From Asterochloris sp. CNOR1 (Eukaryota; Chlorophyta; Trebouxiophyceae; Trebouxiales; Trebouxiaceae), in assembly GCA_963969365.1 (NCBI GenBank), contig OZ017752.1, positions 558,001 through 622,000 on the forward strand: a stretch of DNA of 64,000 nucleotides. The letters are read 5' to 3'. Below are positions 11,291 to 22,859 of the stretch, piece by piece. Below the pieces are notes generated by a model. It searched no databases, was not told the origin of the DNA, and saw nothing but the letters and a program-made list of their open reading frames with translations. Both the position numbers and the translations under genes were made by a program. Within the stretch, counting starts at the first letter, position 1. Each line of letters opens with the position of its first letter.

Positions 11291-11473
11291 GTTACGTCCT
11301 TCATCAAACTGTTATATGCGGGCTGCAATGGCAAGCTGAAGTTGACTTTCATGACTAATCAGGCCTAGTAGGTCGCAAGACTTTGTGTCTCTCATGTCGG
11401 ACATTCTGCCTTTCTAGGATCTGCTGCCATGCTTGTTTATATCTGACATCTAGTCATTAACAGTTCAATAAAC

Positions 11474-14400
11474 ATGCAGCACATTCAGGATGCCATTGAG
11501 CAGGCATGCTACCAAGTGCAGCAACCCAACACCATGCAGGCTGGACTCAGCACTCTGCAGGCCTTCAGATTCTCACAGAACCCCCTAGCAGCATGCCGAC
11601 ACATCCTGGATCACTCCCACCAACCTGACGCAAAGTTCCAGGTGGGGCAGGCAATGGCTGCTGGTGCCTGAGAGGCGCCAGAAGGTCCTCAAGTGCTCCT
11701 GCAAGGCGACATGTCGCTTGCAGGCAGCCAGCACTCTGACACATGCAGCGATGCGCGAATGGACCCTGATGGATGCCGCCACACGTCGCAGCTTGCGCAG
11801 CTACCTGGTGTCAAAAGTGCTCCAGGGCGGCTCACTGGAGCGGGTTGTCAAGCGTGAGCTTACAGGCGAGCTCCACAAGAACCCAAAACCTGCACTCGTG
11901 GTGTGCATGAAGTGCCTGCCTGATAATGGGGCACTGCATCAGCCAGTCACAGGCAGGCTTCAAGTGGCAGGCCTCAAGACAACCTACTGCCAGGCCAGCA
12001 CTTTGGGGGAATACAGGTGTCGCCATCCTGACAGCGGAGCGCCAAATGACAACTCGTGCTCCGCTGTGCTGAGTATGTCACTGGCCGGCTGCAGGTGCTA
12101 CAGCTCTAAACATGGGAGTGCAAAGGACAAGTCAGCACTGCCATGCAGTCAGCTGCTGACCGGTGACCCCCTTGCGTTTGTGGCGGTGTGCAGGTGCCAC
12201 AGCCCTGATACTCAAGCGTGGCTGGGCAGAGGAGGCTCCTGAGGAGCGCAATGCCTTCTTCCAGGATGTGGAGGGAGCTGTGGCCACCTCTGGGCACCCC
12301 GCTGCTAGATGTGCAGGCATCGAGATCCTTGAGGTGTGGGTCACTTCTCAAGCTGTGAGGGTGTGTTGAGATTGGGAGCTGCTTGTGCGCGCCTGGCTGT
12401 GTGCCTGCAAGGACTGGTGCTGCCAAGCTGTGGCCACTGCCAGGCAACCTGCTGCCAGGTGCGCAGGCTTCAAAGTCCTCGAGGATTACGTCACAGCTCA
12501 AGATGCCCAGATCAGGAGCTGATTGTGCTTGCCGCCAGATTTGCAGGCATCAAGGGTATGGTGCATCTCTTCTGTCATTCTGTGCTGTCCAGATTCTGCA
12601 AGCAGGGTTAGACAGGGGAATGCCCTGTGCAAGTGTGAGTGTTTGTGTTGCTTTGCAAAGGCACACTCATGCAGCGGACAATATGAATATTGGCAGCTGG
12701 CAGCATGTCTGGCAAAGCATCGACAGGCCCCTGCAGTGCCATTAGACAGCTGGTGCATGAGGTCTCCACTTACAGCATGGCCTGGCTCCCACACCCCTCT
12801 GCCCGCCGCAGGCAGTTGTCTCAGAGTTTGCTCCCAGCACAGCCACCCCGCTGGGCCTGCCCTGGGACTTCCACGAGCGCTGCCGCGCAGCCCTGGAGGC
12901 CGGCTACCTGCAGACATTCTATGCCCACGCACAGCGACTGGCGGGAGAGGCTTCTGGCGCAGCAGTGCAGGGGCAGGATGGGGGGACCTGTGTGGCCTGC
13001 ATACGCCTGATGAACACCATCCTGGGATGGGACTTCAGGTGGGAGCTGCGTGGACTTCGTAAGCCAAAAGCATGCTGGGACTTGCTTGCACACCTGGGCT
13101 TGGGACTTGAGGTCCACGATGGGATGCACAGAAGACTTCCACACACTGTCATGCATTGGCCAGAGTGCTGGCAAGGGCGGGTGCTTCTGTCTCTGGGTCA
13201 TCTGCACCTTATGTGGTGGCCGGCATACATCTCATGAGTACCATCGTAGGCTGAGAGTCCAGTTGCGTCCTGCCTGGATTGGCAAGGTGGGTGGGGATGC
13301 ACAGAAGACTCGGGCAGAGGTCTGCACAAGAGGCAGCCCGCCGCAGGCATGGCTGACTTCGACCTCAAGTTGCCAGGGCATTACTGCGAAGCTTGTGCCG
13401 CCTGAGTTGCTGCAATGTGTAGGCACCTCACGCTGTCACAGGGCCTGGACCCCTTGCCCAAGTTTATTGGGGTTACACAGACTAGCATGGGCCAGGGGCT
13501 CTGCCAATCCTGTGTATGCTGGCCATGCCAAGCATGCCACCCTGCCAGCAACAGACGCAGGCTTCTGTATCCTGCAGGCCTAACTCAGGAATCTCTCCTA
13601 GCAGCGTCAGCCAGCGCCTGACTAATGAGTCCCTCCAAGTGCAGCCTGGCACAAAGTGGAGGGCCCTGCTGCTGGCCCCAGCGGCAACAGAGTGGCTGCA
13701 TGGCCTGCTGCTCCAGCTGCAGCGCCCCAACCTGGACCCACCTGCCCAGCGGCTGGCTGCAGCAGCCCAGGCCCTGACCGTGAGTGGCGTGCCTGCATCT
13801 TGACTGCACGGCCCACTCCATTATTAGCTGTCATGAACAAGATGGCTGCTGCAGCCTAGAAGCTGGCGCTAAGCCTCCACCGGCGCTCTTAGCGTGCATC
13901 AAATCTGCTTGGTGCATCTGTCGACTCAGCATGCTACACAGAGCTGTTGCACTGTGACTGAACGTTGCTGCTTTGGCACCGTGCTGCAGATGCTTTAAAA
14001 GAGCTTCTGCACAGCTAGGTAGTCCATGTGCTGCTGCGCATGGGTGCATGCAGCATGGCACTTAGTATCTCCCATGCAGCAAACAAACAGAGCATCCCTG
14101 AGATCTGTAGGTACGCCTTGCCTCCCTGAGCGGCGATGTCTTCCCTAAGCAGCCAGAGGGGGGTCAGCAGCCTGCCAAGCTGCAGCACCTGCAGCGCATG
14201 CTGGGCATGGTCATGCTGTGGGTGCAGGATAGCGCAGCTGCAGTGCACCAGGCTGCAGCTGGGGACGAGACGCAGCTGCTGGACGCCTGCAGGTACATGT
14301 GGAGCTGTGCAGCATGTTCTGTGTAGTTCCCTATGCCAGGCTGCTTCTGCGTGGGGGTTGGGCTCCAGGCTGCAGCACTTGGCTTGTGCCCTGTCTCGAG

Positions 14401-17400
14401 GGCGGTGAGACTCTGACTAGCATGGCTGTTGAGCCCTTCAGGCTTGTAGCTGAGCCCTGTACTAGGCTGCAGCATCTGAGCTGTTGAGCTAAGCTGCAGC
14501 ATCTGCCTGGCTGGCCAGCGAGTTACTGGGGCCAGGCACCAGGCAGTAGAGTCTGTGCTGGGAGGCAGGTCCATCACCTGCTTACCTGTGATATTGTTGA
14601 ATATCGAAGGCGCTGTTTGCAGGGCTTTGGCTGGCGCTGCCCCTGTCCACAAAGCTGCTGGCTTTGATGCTGCATCGCCTGCAAATGCCAGTGGGCCTGG
14701 CATCCTCAACACCATGGTCGGCCTCACACGGGTGCGTATCACTGCTAACCAGCATGGGCGGGGTCACTGGCCCTCGTCCGCATCACTTTGCAAGCTTTCC
14801 ACGTATTGAATTGTCTGCCACGCACAGTCAAATTCCATTGTTTGATCACCACATTCAATTGTCATGTCGCCCTTATTTCATCCTGTCATGCAGGCATGCC
14901 TCAGTGCTGGTGGGGCAGAGGAATCCCTGGAAGGGTCTTGGCCGACTGAGGCCACTGGCAGTCTGCTGGCGGCCTGGAGTGCTCTGCTTCAAGACGCTGC
15001 TTATGGGCCAGTGCAGTAAGCGTGCAGAGCCTGCCTTTCTGCCCTGAGCCTGGCAAAACATGAATCAGTTGAACATCTGCAGCACAGCATGCGCGCACAC
15101 TGAGCAGGCACATGCGCCAATGTCCCAGCTGGGGCTTGCTGCAGGGGACAGCAGGGGATTCCTCCAGCTGCCAGGCACGCTGCTTCCAAGGTGTTCAGTG
15201 TGCTGGTGGAAGCCCTTCTCAGGGATGCAGAGCACGGTGCAGCCGACAACGAAGGTGGGTCTCAGAACTGTGGCCCCAGTGCCTATGCTCCACAAGAGAT
15301 TTGTTGCAGCAGACAGGTGGCCATCAGCAAGCCCGTGACTGGACACTCTGGAGGAAGCTGAGACCCTGAATTTGTGAATCAATGTACAGCAGAGTGTTGT
15401 GTATGTATGCCATCTGCCATGGGCCTGCGGTGTGCTGTAATCAGGGGGCAAGATGGGGGCCAGAGCTGGCTTTCTGCATCACCAGTGGGTTGGAGATTTG
15501 ATGCCTCAGCCTGTAGTCCTGGCACCGGCACAGCAGTAGCAGCACGCTCAGCCTGCAGCCACAGGCCTGCAAGCATCTTGCTGCAGGCAAAAAGGCTCTT
15601 TTGAATGCTGCACTGAAAACAGCAGCACAGCAGTGTCAGCGAGGCTGATCTGCAGTCTGGCCGCCCCTTCGATTGTTGCAGATAGGCAAGCCACTGATGG
15701 CTGTAGAAGAGAAAGTGCACCGACTGCTGCAGATGACAGACTGCTGCAGAGGGAACAGCCATAGTGGGAAAGGCGAGCGCCTGCATGGCAGGGCCAGCCA
15801 TCTCAGCCTGCATCACCGAGGCGCTTTGGGGACTTGTAGCATCTGCTCATAGCAAGGCAAGGCTCTGAAGACCTGAGGCATTGCAGGGGAGGATGCCTCA
15901 CCTGGGGAGGATGAGCGCTTGACGCAGGCTGCGGCACTGGGGCGGGCGGCAGCACAGGCAGCCCTGCCACTGTTGTCCCACCACATCGCACAGCGAGTGC
16001 AGCGCCTGCCTCAGACTGCACCACAGAGTGAGCTGCTTGCCTGTCGACACCCCTGTGCAGATGCTGGTGAATTGTTGCACTCGACAACCTGCAGCACAGA
16101 GCGAAGGCTGCTGCGTAGGCTTGCAAGCTCACTTTAGCTTCCAGATGTGCACCTTGAGAGCGACAGAAACTGCAAGAGATTGTAAACACTGACGCAGGTG
16201 CCGAGAGGGATATCCTTCTGGAGGAGCTGTGCCTGCTGACAAAGTTGCTGAGCCAGGCGAGGACATCACTCTGCGTGCATCACTGTACGGCATTCAACGT
16301 CTTGTCGTGGCAGCTTGCTGCGTTCCGAAGCTTTTGATCTGGTTGATTGAGTAGCCTGGCCATCTGCTCAGTGTGTGCTCAGAAAGCTGTGATGCTAGGG
16401 TGGCCACAACAAATTGGTAGGACAATCGACTTGATGCTGCAGGTGTTGGCAGATCCTGGTGACGGAGAAACTCCCTTGATGCCTATCGCCCTCATGAATG
16501 CCTCAGCTGCCTGTGTGGCAGCTGGCCAGGTAAGCTATCATCTTTAGAGAGATATGCCCCCAAAGCTGCTTGCGCAGTGGCCAGTGCTAGCCTGCCAGGA
16601 TCCTGCACTGCCTGGCTGCCTGCTTTGGGCTGAGAGCTGCCCGACGCCAGCATGTAGGGGCATAGCATGTCTGTAGATGTGGCAGCTACTCAGCATTGTT
16701 GCCATGCTGCAGGGCGATGTGTGTGAACAGGCATCACAGCGCCTGCTGGAGGTGTGCACGCTGGCACTACAGCCTCACTTTGAGGGCTGCCTGAGCTCCA
16801 GGTGACATGTGCATCATTTATTGGTGACGCAGAATTATACAATAATAAGCTGTTATTATTGATTGAGACTGCATAGACATCCAATGTCAACTTGACGCTT
16901 GGTCGTTGCCCACGCTCTCTTGGATCAGTACGTGAGAGTTGTGTCACAACGGTGGCCTTTGACAGGCCCAAAGCACAGCCGAAGCACAGCCGAAGCACAG
17001 CGAAGGCTCAACGCAGTCTGCACAGCCAGTCGGCAGCACACTCATGGTACATGCAGGTTCAATGAGACTTGTACCGAGGCGGTGGCTCGCTGGGCAGACA
17101 CCTACCTCCTGCCAGCTGAGGAGACAACGCCAGCAATGGCCCAGGTATGCCTCAACACCTGCTGTCCCTCCTTCTCCACCAGAGCCACTCTGGCAGTGCT
17201 GGCTGCGCCTTACGTTGCAGAGGGACCCAGCTGCTGCTGAAGGCCAAGGCGCTCCTGCCCCATGTGAATTTACTGAAGCTTCAGTTGCGTTCATCCAACA
17301 GGACACAGCCAACTCACTACTAAGCAGCATCAGTAGTCGGCCATTCCCTGGCCTATGGACGCCATGGAGGCAGCACGCCTTTGCTGCTGTCAGCCCTCTC

Positions 17401-20400
17401 TGCTTTGCTCTTCTCTGTGCTGCAAAGCTTTGGGTGCGGTGGCATTGGCGCGCGTGCCCGCCATCAGCCCTGTTTACCTGACAACTGCACATTCATTTGT
17501 TTGTAAGCAGCTTTCTCTGCTGCAGGCCTTCGGGCGCGTTGGCGGCGGCGCGCCTGTGCTGGATGCCCTGGCAGGTCTGGCCAACAGACTGCTGACGGCT
17601 GACGCCAGCGAGGTGGACCTGCACACTGCCGTGTGCATGCGCCTGCTGCCCGTGCTGGTGGGGCGCCGCAGCAGGTGCCTGCGCCTGGTGCAGCTGCACC
17701 ACTGGCAGCAGCTGGCAGGTGGGACACTGGGTGTGATGCTGCCTGAGCCTGGGTGTCTGGTGGACCTGCACGCATGTGTGTGCATGTGCATATGCACGCT
17801 GCCTGTGCTGTCGGGGCAGTGAAACGGGGTGTCTGCGCCTGGTGCAGCTGCACCACCGGCAGCTGGTAGCAGGTGACTGAGGTGCCCATCAAAGATTCTG
17901 ACCTTGCCGGGATGACTGAGCCTGATCCCTGAGCAGCAAACTGTGTGTGTGCAGCAGGCAGCCTGCATAGGGATTGAGGATAGCACTCCTTGCGGCCAGG
18001 CGGCAGACATGGTCTGCTAGGCAGCTGTCCCACGCCTGCAGATGTGTAGCAGGCGTCTCGAGAGCAGCCCTGGCACACTACTTGCACATGCAGCCTTCAA
18101 ACCTCTGATGGTGACTCAGTGTCCCGCCCTTGCACTGGGTGTGTCAGCCTTTGGGGCTTCCCTCAGCTTGCCTTGGCTGCAGGTGCCTTTGCCCAGCAGG
18201 CAGCTGCAGTGACGGCCTTGAGAGAGCAGCTGCAGCGCCAGCTGGCCTGCTGCCTGTGTGCGGCCGCCGTGGGCTTTCCAGAAGCTGCGGAGGTCCAGTC
18301 CTACATCACCCACATCATGCAAGGAGTGGCAGGTGCGTTCTGGGCTGACTTTGGGTGATCACAAGCGGCACATCACAGGTTGCGGCCTGCTCACGTGTCA
18401 CCTATGGGGCTGGCATGTCACCAGGCGGCTGCAGCCACCCACAACCAGCGCCTGGGCTGCGAAGCCAGGAGCAGCCCTCCATGGTGAGGCTATCTTGAAG
18501 ACCTCTATGCCTGCGGCGCAGAGGCACCAGCGTGGCTGACGCTGCTGCTGCTTTTTGTTGCCGACCCCCATGAAGTCTCTGTGCAGCTGGCGTATGCGTC
18601 CTTGCCATGCAGTCCTTGATCACTAGCATCAAGCAAGGAGCTGCAGGCACGCAGACGCTTCAGCGCTCCAGAGGCCATGTGCTGCTCAGTCAGCATGATT
18701 CAGCAAGACAGAGCTGGGGAAAGCCTGTTGACAGGGTTCAGCATGGCCAGGACCAGTGGTTTTGTCTTGTAATGCCGTTGGCATCTCAGCTAGTGTGCTG
18801 TGTAGGGGACTGATTGGCCTGGATGCAGTGCTCGGCAGACATGAGAGCCTTTCTTTCACCTTGCTCTGGCCGTGACAGCTCCCGGCCTGCAGGTGACCTG
18901 CAGCGCTTGACAGCTGACGCCAGCCAGCTAGCCGCTCGCATTCAGCGCGCCGATGTGGCGCACCACGCTGCCTCAATTCTGGAGCGCCTGCGGGGGGCAG
19001 CACTGGGAACCACCTCCCAGACGCAGCCGGTGCTGTTTGCCATGTTTGCGGGGCTGCTACAGCCGTTGCTGGTGGTGCAGGCGGCTGCCCGCAAGCATGA
19101 GGGGCTCACAGTCCTCGTGATCAAGCTGGCAGCCGACTTTGTGGAGTCCCAGATTTCCTACCTGACGGTGAGGCGTCCCACTGTGCAGACCTGTCCATTG
19201 CCGCAGATGGAGGAAAGACGAATGGAAAGATCAGCTGCTTGCCACAACCCTTGTGCATACAGCACACTGCTCTATAAGCATGAGGGGCTCTTGGCAGCAG
19301 CGTGCTGTGTTTGGGCCCATGTCATTCCCCTGGAAGTGAAGGCTTGTGATGTTCAAGCATGACTTGCAGCAACACCCAGCAAGCTGCACAGCATTGGGAC
19401 GGGTTGCAGCTTGGTGCAGGACCCGACTGGCCTGAACTTGAATGTTTGGCCGCGCTCTTGTCAAGCCCCTAGCACCTTGAGGGTGTGGTACCTTGAGGGT
19501 GCAGTCGCTTTCCCCAGCAATGGTCAGGCTAGTCTGAATGTGCCTGCAACCTGGGGCAAGATGGGGGGTCTCGACAGAATTTGGCCATCTAGAGTGGTGC
19601 TGACTGTCATCAGCCCTTCCAATTCTGTACTGCGCTCACCCCTGCAAGCTCTGCGGGCCTAAGCTCCCGTGAACGTGTTGTGCTGTGTCTGCCAACCTGC
19701 AGGCACGGCAGGCCGAGGCAGTGTGCCAGTGGGTGCTGCAGCTGCTGCAGCAGTACAGCCGCCACCATTTGGGGGAGCGCTCTGTGCAGCTCTCCCAGCG
19801 CCTGCAGCAGGAAGCTGTGGCAGACAGCTACAGGTGGGCAGTGCCATATGTAGGGGGCTTTCTGAAGCAGCCATGGGAGCCTCAGCTGGTGTGCACTGTT
19901 GCAGCACAGCTCCCTTAATCCGTGTGTCATGGGCTGCTATCTGCCATGCTGCCCACCTGCAGACAAATGCAGCTTTGTGCTTATGGAGGCTGTGGCCCCT
20001 GTGTGCTGCAGTACCTGCATATGTTGCTGTGCGTGGCACCATAAAGCTCCTTATGGCTCTGCTCATGGCTCAGTAAATGGCTCTGTTCGTGGCCCAGTAC
20101 ATGACTCTCTTTGTGGCTGCGTATGTGGCTATTTTTGTGGCTCAGTATATTGCTCTGTTCATAGCTCAGTACATGGCTCTGTTCAGCAGCCTCCCAGCCA
20201 TGCAGGCTATGTCGCCTGCTGTCTTGCGCTGTCATGCTTGATCATGCAGCCATCTGGCAGTTTTGGGCTGCAGAGATCTGCGCGCCCTGCTCCAGCTGGT
20301 GACCAACGTGCTCCAGCGCGATCTGCTGGACTTCAGCGACGACTCTGACAGTGGGGAGTCCCCTGTGGATGTGGCACAGGCACGCAGAGTGTAGCCTTGC

Positions 20401-22629
20401 ATCAGCTGTGAGAGTTGCTTGCTTCTTGCCTTCTGAGCTGCTGTGGACGCACCCAGGCAGGCTGCAGGCAGTTCCAGAGTGAGGTGAGGCAGTGCTGCAT
20501 CTGTCCTCCGGACCCTGTTGGGATGTGGCACAGGCTTGCTGGATGCAGAAGGCTCCACCTTGATATCAAGCCCAAAGCTCAAGATACGATTTTGGCTCAA
20601 AGAGAGTGTCACACTGCAATGTGCAGGTGGTCTTCCTGGGGCTGGAAACGCTGCTCCCCCTGATGTCCCTGGAGCTGCTCAAGTTCCCCAAGCTGAGCTG
20701 CCTCTACTTCCAGCTGCTGGCCCACATGCTGGAGGTGAGCACATAGGCAGCTCCCTGGCAGCATTCGACCCATGTGGGGGTGTTGAGGTTTCATGAGGTT
20801 CTAGCACATTCTTGGGTGCGGCAGAAAGCGTGGGAAGGGGTGCCAGAGCCCTTGCAGCGTCTGATCTGTATCCCTTTTGGACGTTTGAGCAGCTGCTGGC
20901 CTCTAAGGATGTGATAGATGGCGCACCTCAAGTGAACAGGTGTTAAGCAAGAAAACCTGTTTATCTGCAGTGTTGGGAAGGGTGCTGCTGAAGAAGACCT
21001 GTCTACCTGCAGTGCTTATGAGTGCCTAATGTGTCAGGGTGCTGGCTGCCTGGTCTGCAGGCACTCTGTTGGGGCAGGGCAGATGGTGGAGTGGCACCCT
21101 GACTGAAGCTTGTTGCACTCCCACACATGTATAACAAGCTTCAGCTACAGTCAAGGTGCACTGTTGGTGCAGAGGAGAGCCATACTGCCGCTTGCAGGCC
21201 AGCAGGCAGCGCTCTGACTGCTGCCCCCGTTGCAGGTGTATCCAGACCGCGTGGCTGGCCTGCCTCCACAGCAATTCAGGCGCCTGCTGCAGACGTTGGA
21301 GATTGGTGTAGCCTCCAACGACAGGGAGGCCCTGCTGAGCAGCCTGGAGGCAGTCGCCTCTCTGGGGAGGCATGAATACGAGCTGTGCAAGGGGGGCCAA
21401 CCTGGAGTGCAGGCTGCAGGTGTTTTGGCTACCTTTGTTTTGGTCCTGGTGCTGTAGCCTGGGGTGCATGCTGCAGCTCCCCTGCGGTTGCAGGCTGCTC
21501 GTGTGTGGCAGTGCTGATTGGCTGCTGGTGAACCAGATAGAGTCGCTGCCCCAAGAAGGCATGACTAAAGCATTGCAGGGAGGGACAGCCTGGAGTGCAG
21601 GCCGCAGGTGCAGCGTGAGGGGCGTGGCAATGATGCTTGATTGCTGCATAGTGGAATGACGTCGGGGGTTGCTTCGGGGAAAAGCCTGGCTATGCACAGC
21701 GCCTGGAGGGGCATCCAGGGGATGCAGGCTGTGAGTGGCAGCTGCACACACTTCAGGACTGGCCATGCAAAGCTGGCGGGGTAGCCTTAGGTGCAGAGCA
21801 GGCATGCTGGAAGTCGACTTGGGGCTGCTGTCAGTGCAATACTGCTTGGGCTGCAGGGAGGGGCAGCCCAGGATGCAGGCTGCAGGGCGTAGCTGTAATG
21901 GGAAGCCACGCTATGCAGCAGCATGCATGACAGCATGTGCAGCATGCGCCTGTTGTGCCCTTCACCTGAGCCCTGCTCAGCAGCTGTGCACCAGCTGCAG
22001 ATTTGCAGGGCTGGACGTTGCAGCCAGCAGGGAGGTTGCGTGCTGACAGCACCAAGTCTCGGTGCAGCTCCAGACAGGCATCACCGTGCTGTTGTTATGT
22101 GCAGGGGATGGTCCTGCGCAGATGCTGCACCTGCAGACGGTCCTGCTGGAGCAGCTGCTTCTGGCAGACGCACCTTCAGGGCTCAGAGACCAGTTTGCAG
22201 ACGCTCTACTTCCGCTCATCTTGGCTCATCCAGCCGCCTATCAAAGCTTTGGTGCGTGGGGGCTCTCTGTCTGATATAGACTTGTGCTGTTGCTTTCAGA
22301 CTGGCCATCCAAGCATCCGGCATCACAGCTTTATGAACCCTGTCTGCTGTGACATTGTGCCACCGGCTGTGGACTTAAGCACTTTCAGCACTGCTTGACA
22401 GCCCTCCTCATCTACTGCTGACATCAGCATGTTGTTTGGCCCCGCAGGTCACCAACTGCTTGAGCACCAGCAGGATGCTGCCATGAAGGAAACCCTGACA
22501 GCCGTTCTGACCAACCTGATGTCCCACAATGGAATTTTGCATGACCTCAGCAGACCCAACATGCAGCGCTTCAGACAAAACATGGCCAAGTTTGTGGTAG
22601 ATGCCCGCAGCATAGTGAGAGTCAAGTGA
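11474..22629 (+). CDS. XPO4: Exportin-4
   Basis: An ~11-kb, many-exon karyopherin-beta gene. The start at 11474 (MQHIQDAIEQACYQVQQPNT) leads into ACRHILDHSHQPDAKFQ, then AAMREWTLMDAATRRSLRSY, ALILKRGWAEEAPEERNAFF, the exportin-4 signature VSEFAPSTATPLGLPWDFHE (after the exon near 12812), LMNTILGWDF, and near the end DLLDFSDDSDSGES, ETLLPLMSLELLKFPKL and VYPDRVAGLPPQQFRRLLQ. It ends with SRPNMQRFRQNMAKFVVDA shortly before the stop at 22629. HEAT-like helical pairs run along the length, as expected. In other eukaryotes exportin-4 carries eIF5A and SMAD3 out of the nucleus with RanGTP and imports SOX factors. Several introns contain decayed copies of neighbouring exons (12.3-12.6, 17.6-17.9 and 18.3-18.65 kb) and a minisatellite (20053-20184). 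Confidence 0.87.
12276..12556 (+). repeat. Decayed exon copies in exportin-4 intron
   Basis: The 3' part of the intact exon (12276 to its donor near 12330, plus following intron to 12382) is repeated imperfectly at 12425-12534, with a third partial copy at about 12529-12556. The intact exon joins GIEILE to AVVSEF at the exon near 12812, so the later copies lie in the intron. Confidence 0.75.
17611..17875 (+). repeat. Duplicated exon with decayed second copy
   Basis: The intact exon segment 17611-17718 (VDLHTAVCMRLLPVL... ending at a GTGGGA donor) is followed at 17759-17875 by a copy that keeps the start of the segment and the CTGGTGCAGCTGCACCAC block. The copy contains an in-frame stop and a length change. 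A donor-like AGGTGACT is still visible at its end. Confidence 0.8.
18292..18646 (+). repeat. Decayed copy of an exon 3' end
   Basis: The exon end at 18292-18332 is echoed at 18604-18646 (shared blocks AGTCCT, ATCA, CAAGGAG, GCAGG). The copy has lost the GT donor: it reads GCAGGCACG where the intact exon reads GCAGGTGCG. Confidence 0.65.
20053..20184 (+). repeat. 12-nt minisatellite in exportin-4 intron
   Basis: Eleven consecutive diverged 12-base units of the form ATGGCTCTGTTC / GTGGCTCAGTAC, alternating in a 24-base super-period. There are no indels between units. It lies in the intron before the exon encoding LLDFSDDSDSG. Confidence 0.85.
21386..21888 (+). repeat. Dispersed intronic repeat of about 37 nt
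   Basis: Three related copies near 21386-21421, 21572-21608 and 21850-21888, each a G-rich block (GGGAGGGGCAGCC-like) followed by GGAGTGCAGGCTGCAGG or close variants. The first overlaps the end of the exon encoding GRHEYELCK; the others are in the following intron. Confidence 0.6.
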
Positions 22630-22859
22630 CGCATTCCAAGCACACCATGCATGGATAGTCATGTTGATGTCCTCTTTCCCCGCTTCATCGCCCAACCCCG
22701 TTTCATAGTTCAGATCTCCACCAACAATTAGCAGTTCAAAATCTCAGATGCATGAGGAATGCTTTTGCTGCTAGAAGGCCAGATCAAGAAAGCCAAGGAT
22801 GGTGACACTGGTCTCTAGTACTGTACACAGTATGCCGGCATAACAGGCAGCCTAAGTCA
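22630..22859. other. Convergent gap between exportin-4 and Rab7
   Basis: 230 bases between two facing stop codons, so it holds the two 3' untranslated regions. I see no other feature. Confidence 0.5.

Noticed and set aside
16971-17002. Three copies of an 11-base AAGCACAGCCG unit
   Set aside because: Too short to separate from ordinary microsatellite slippage in an intron.
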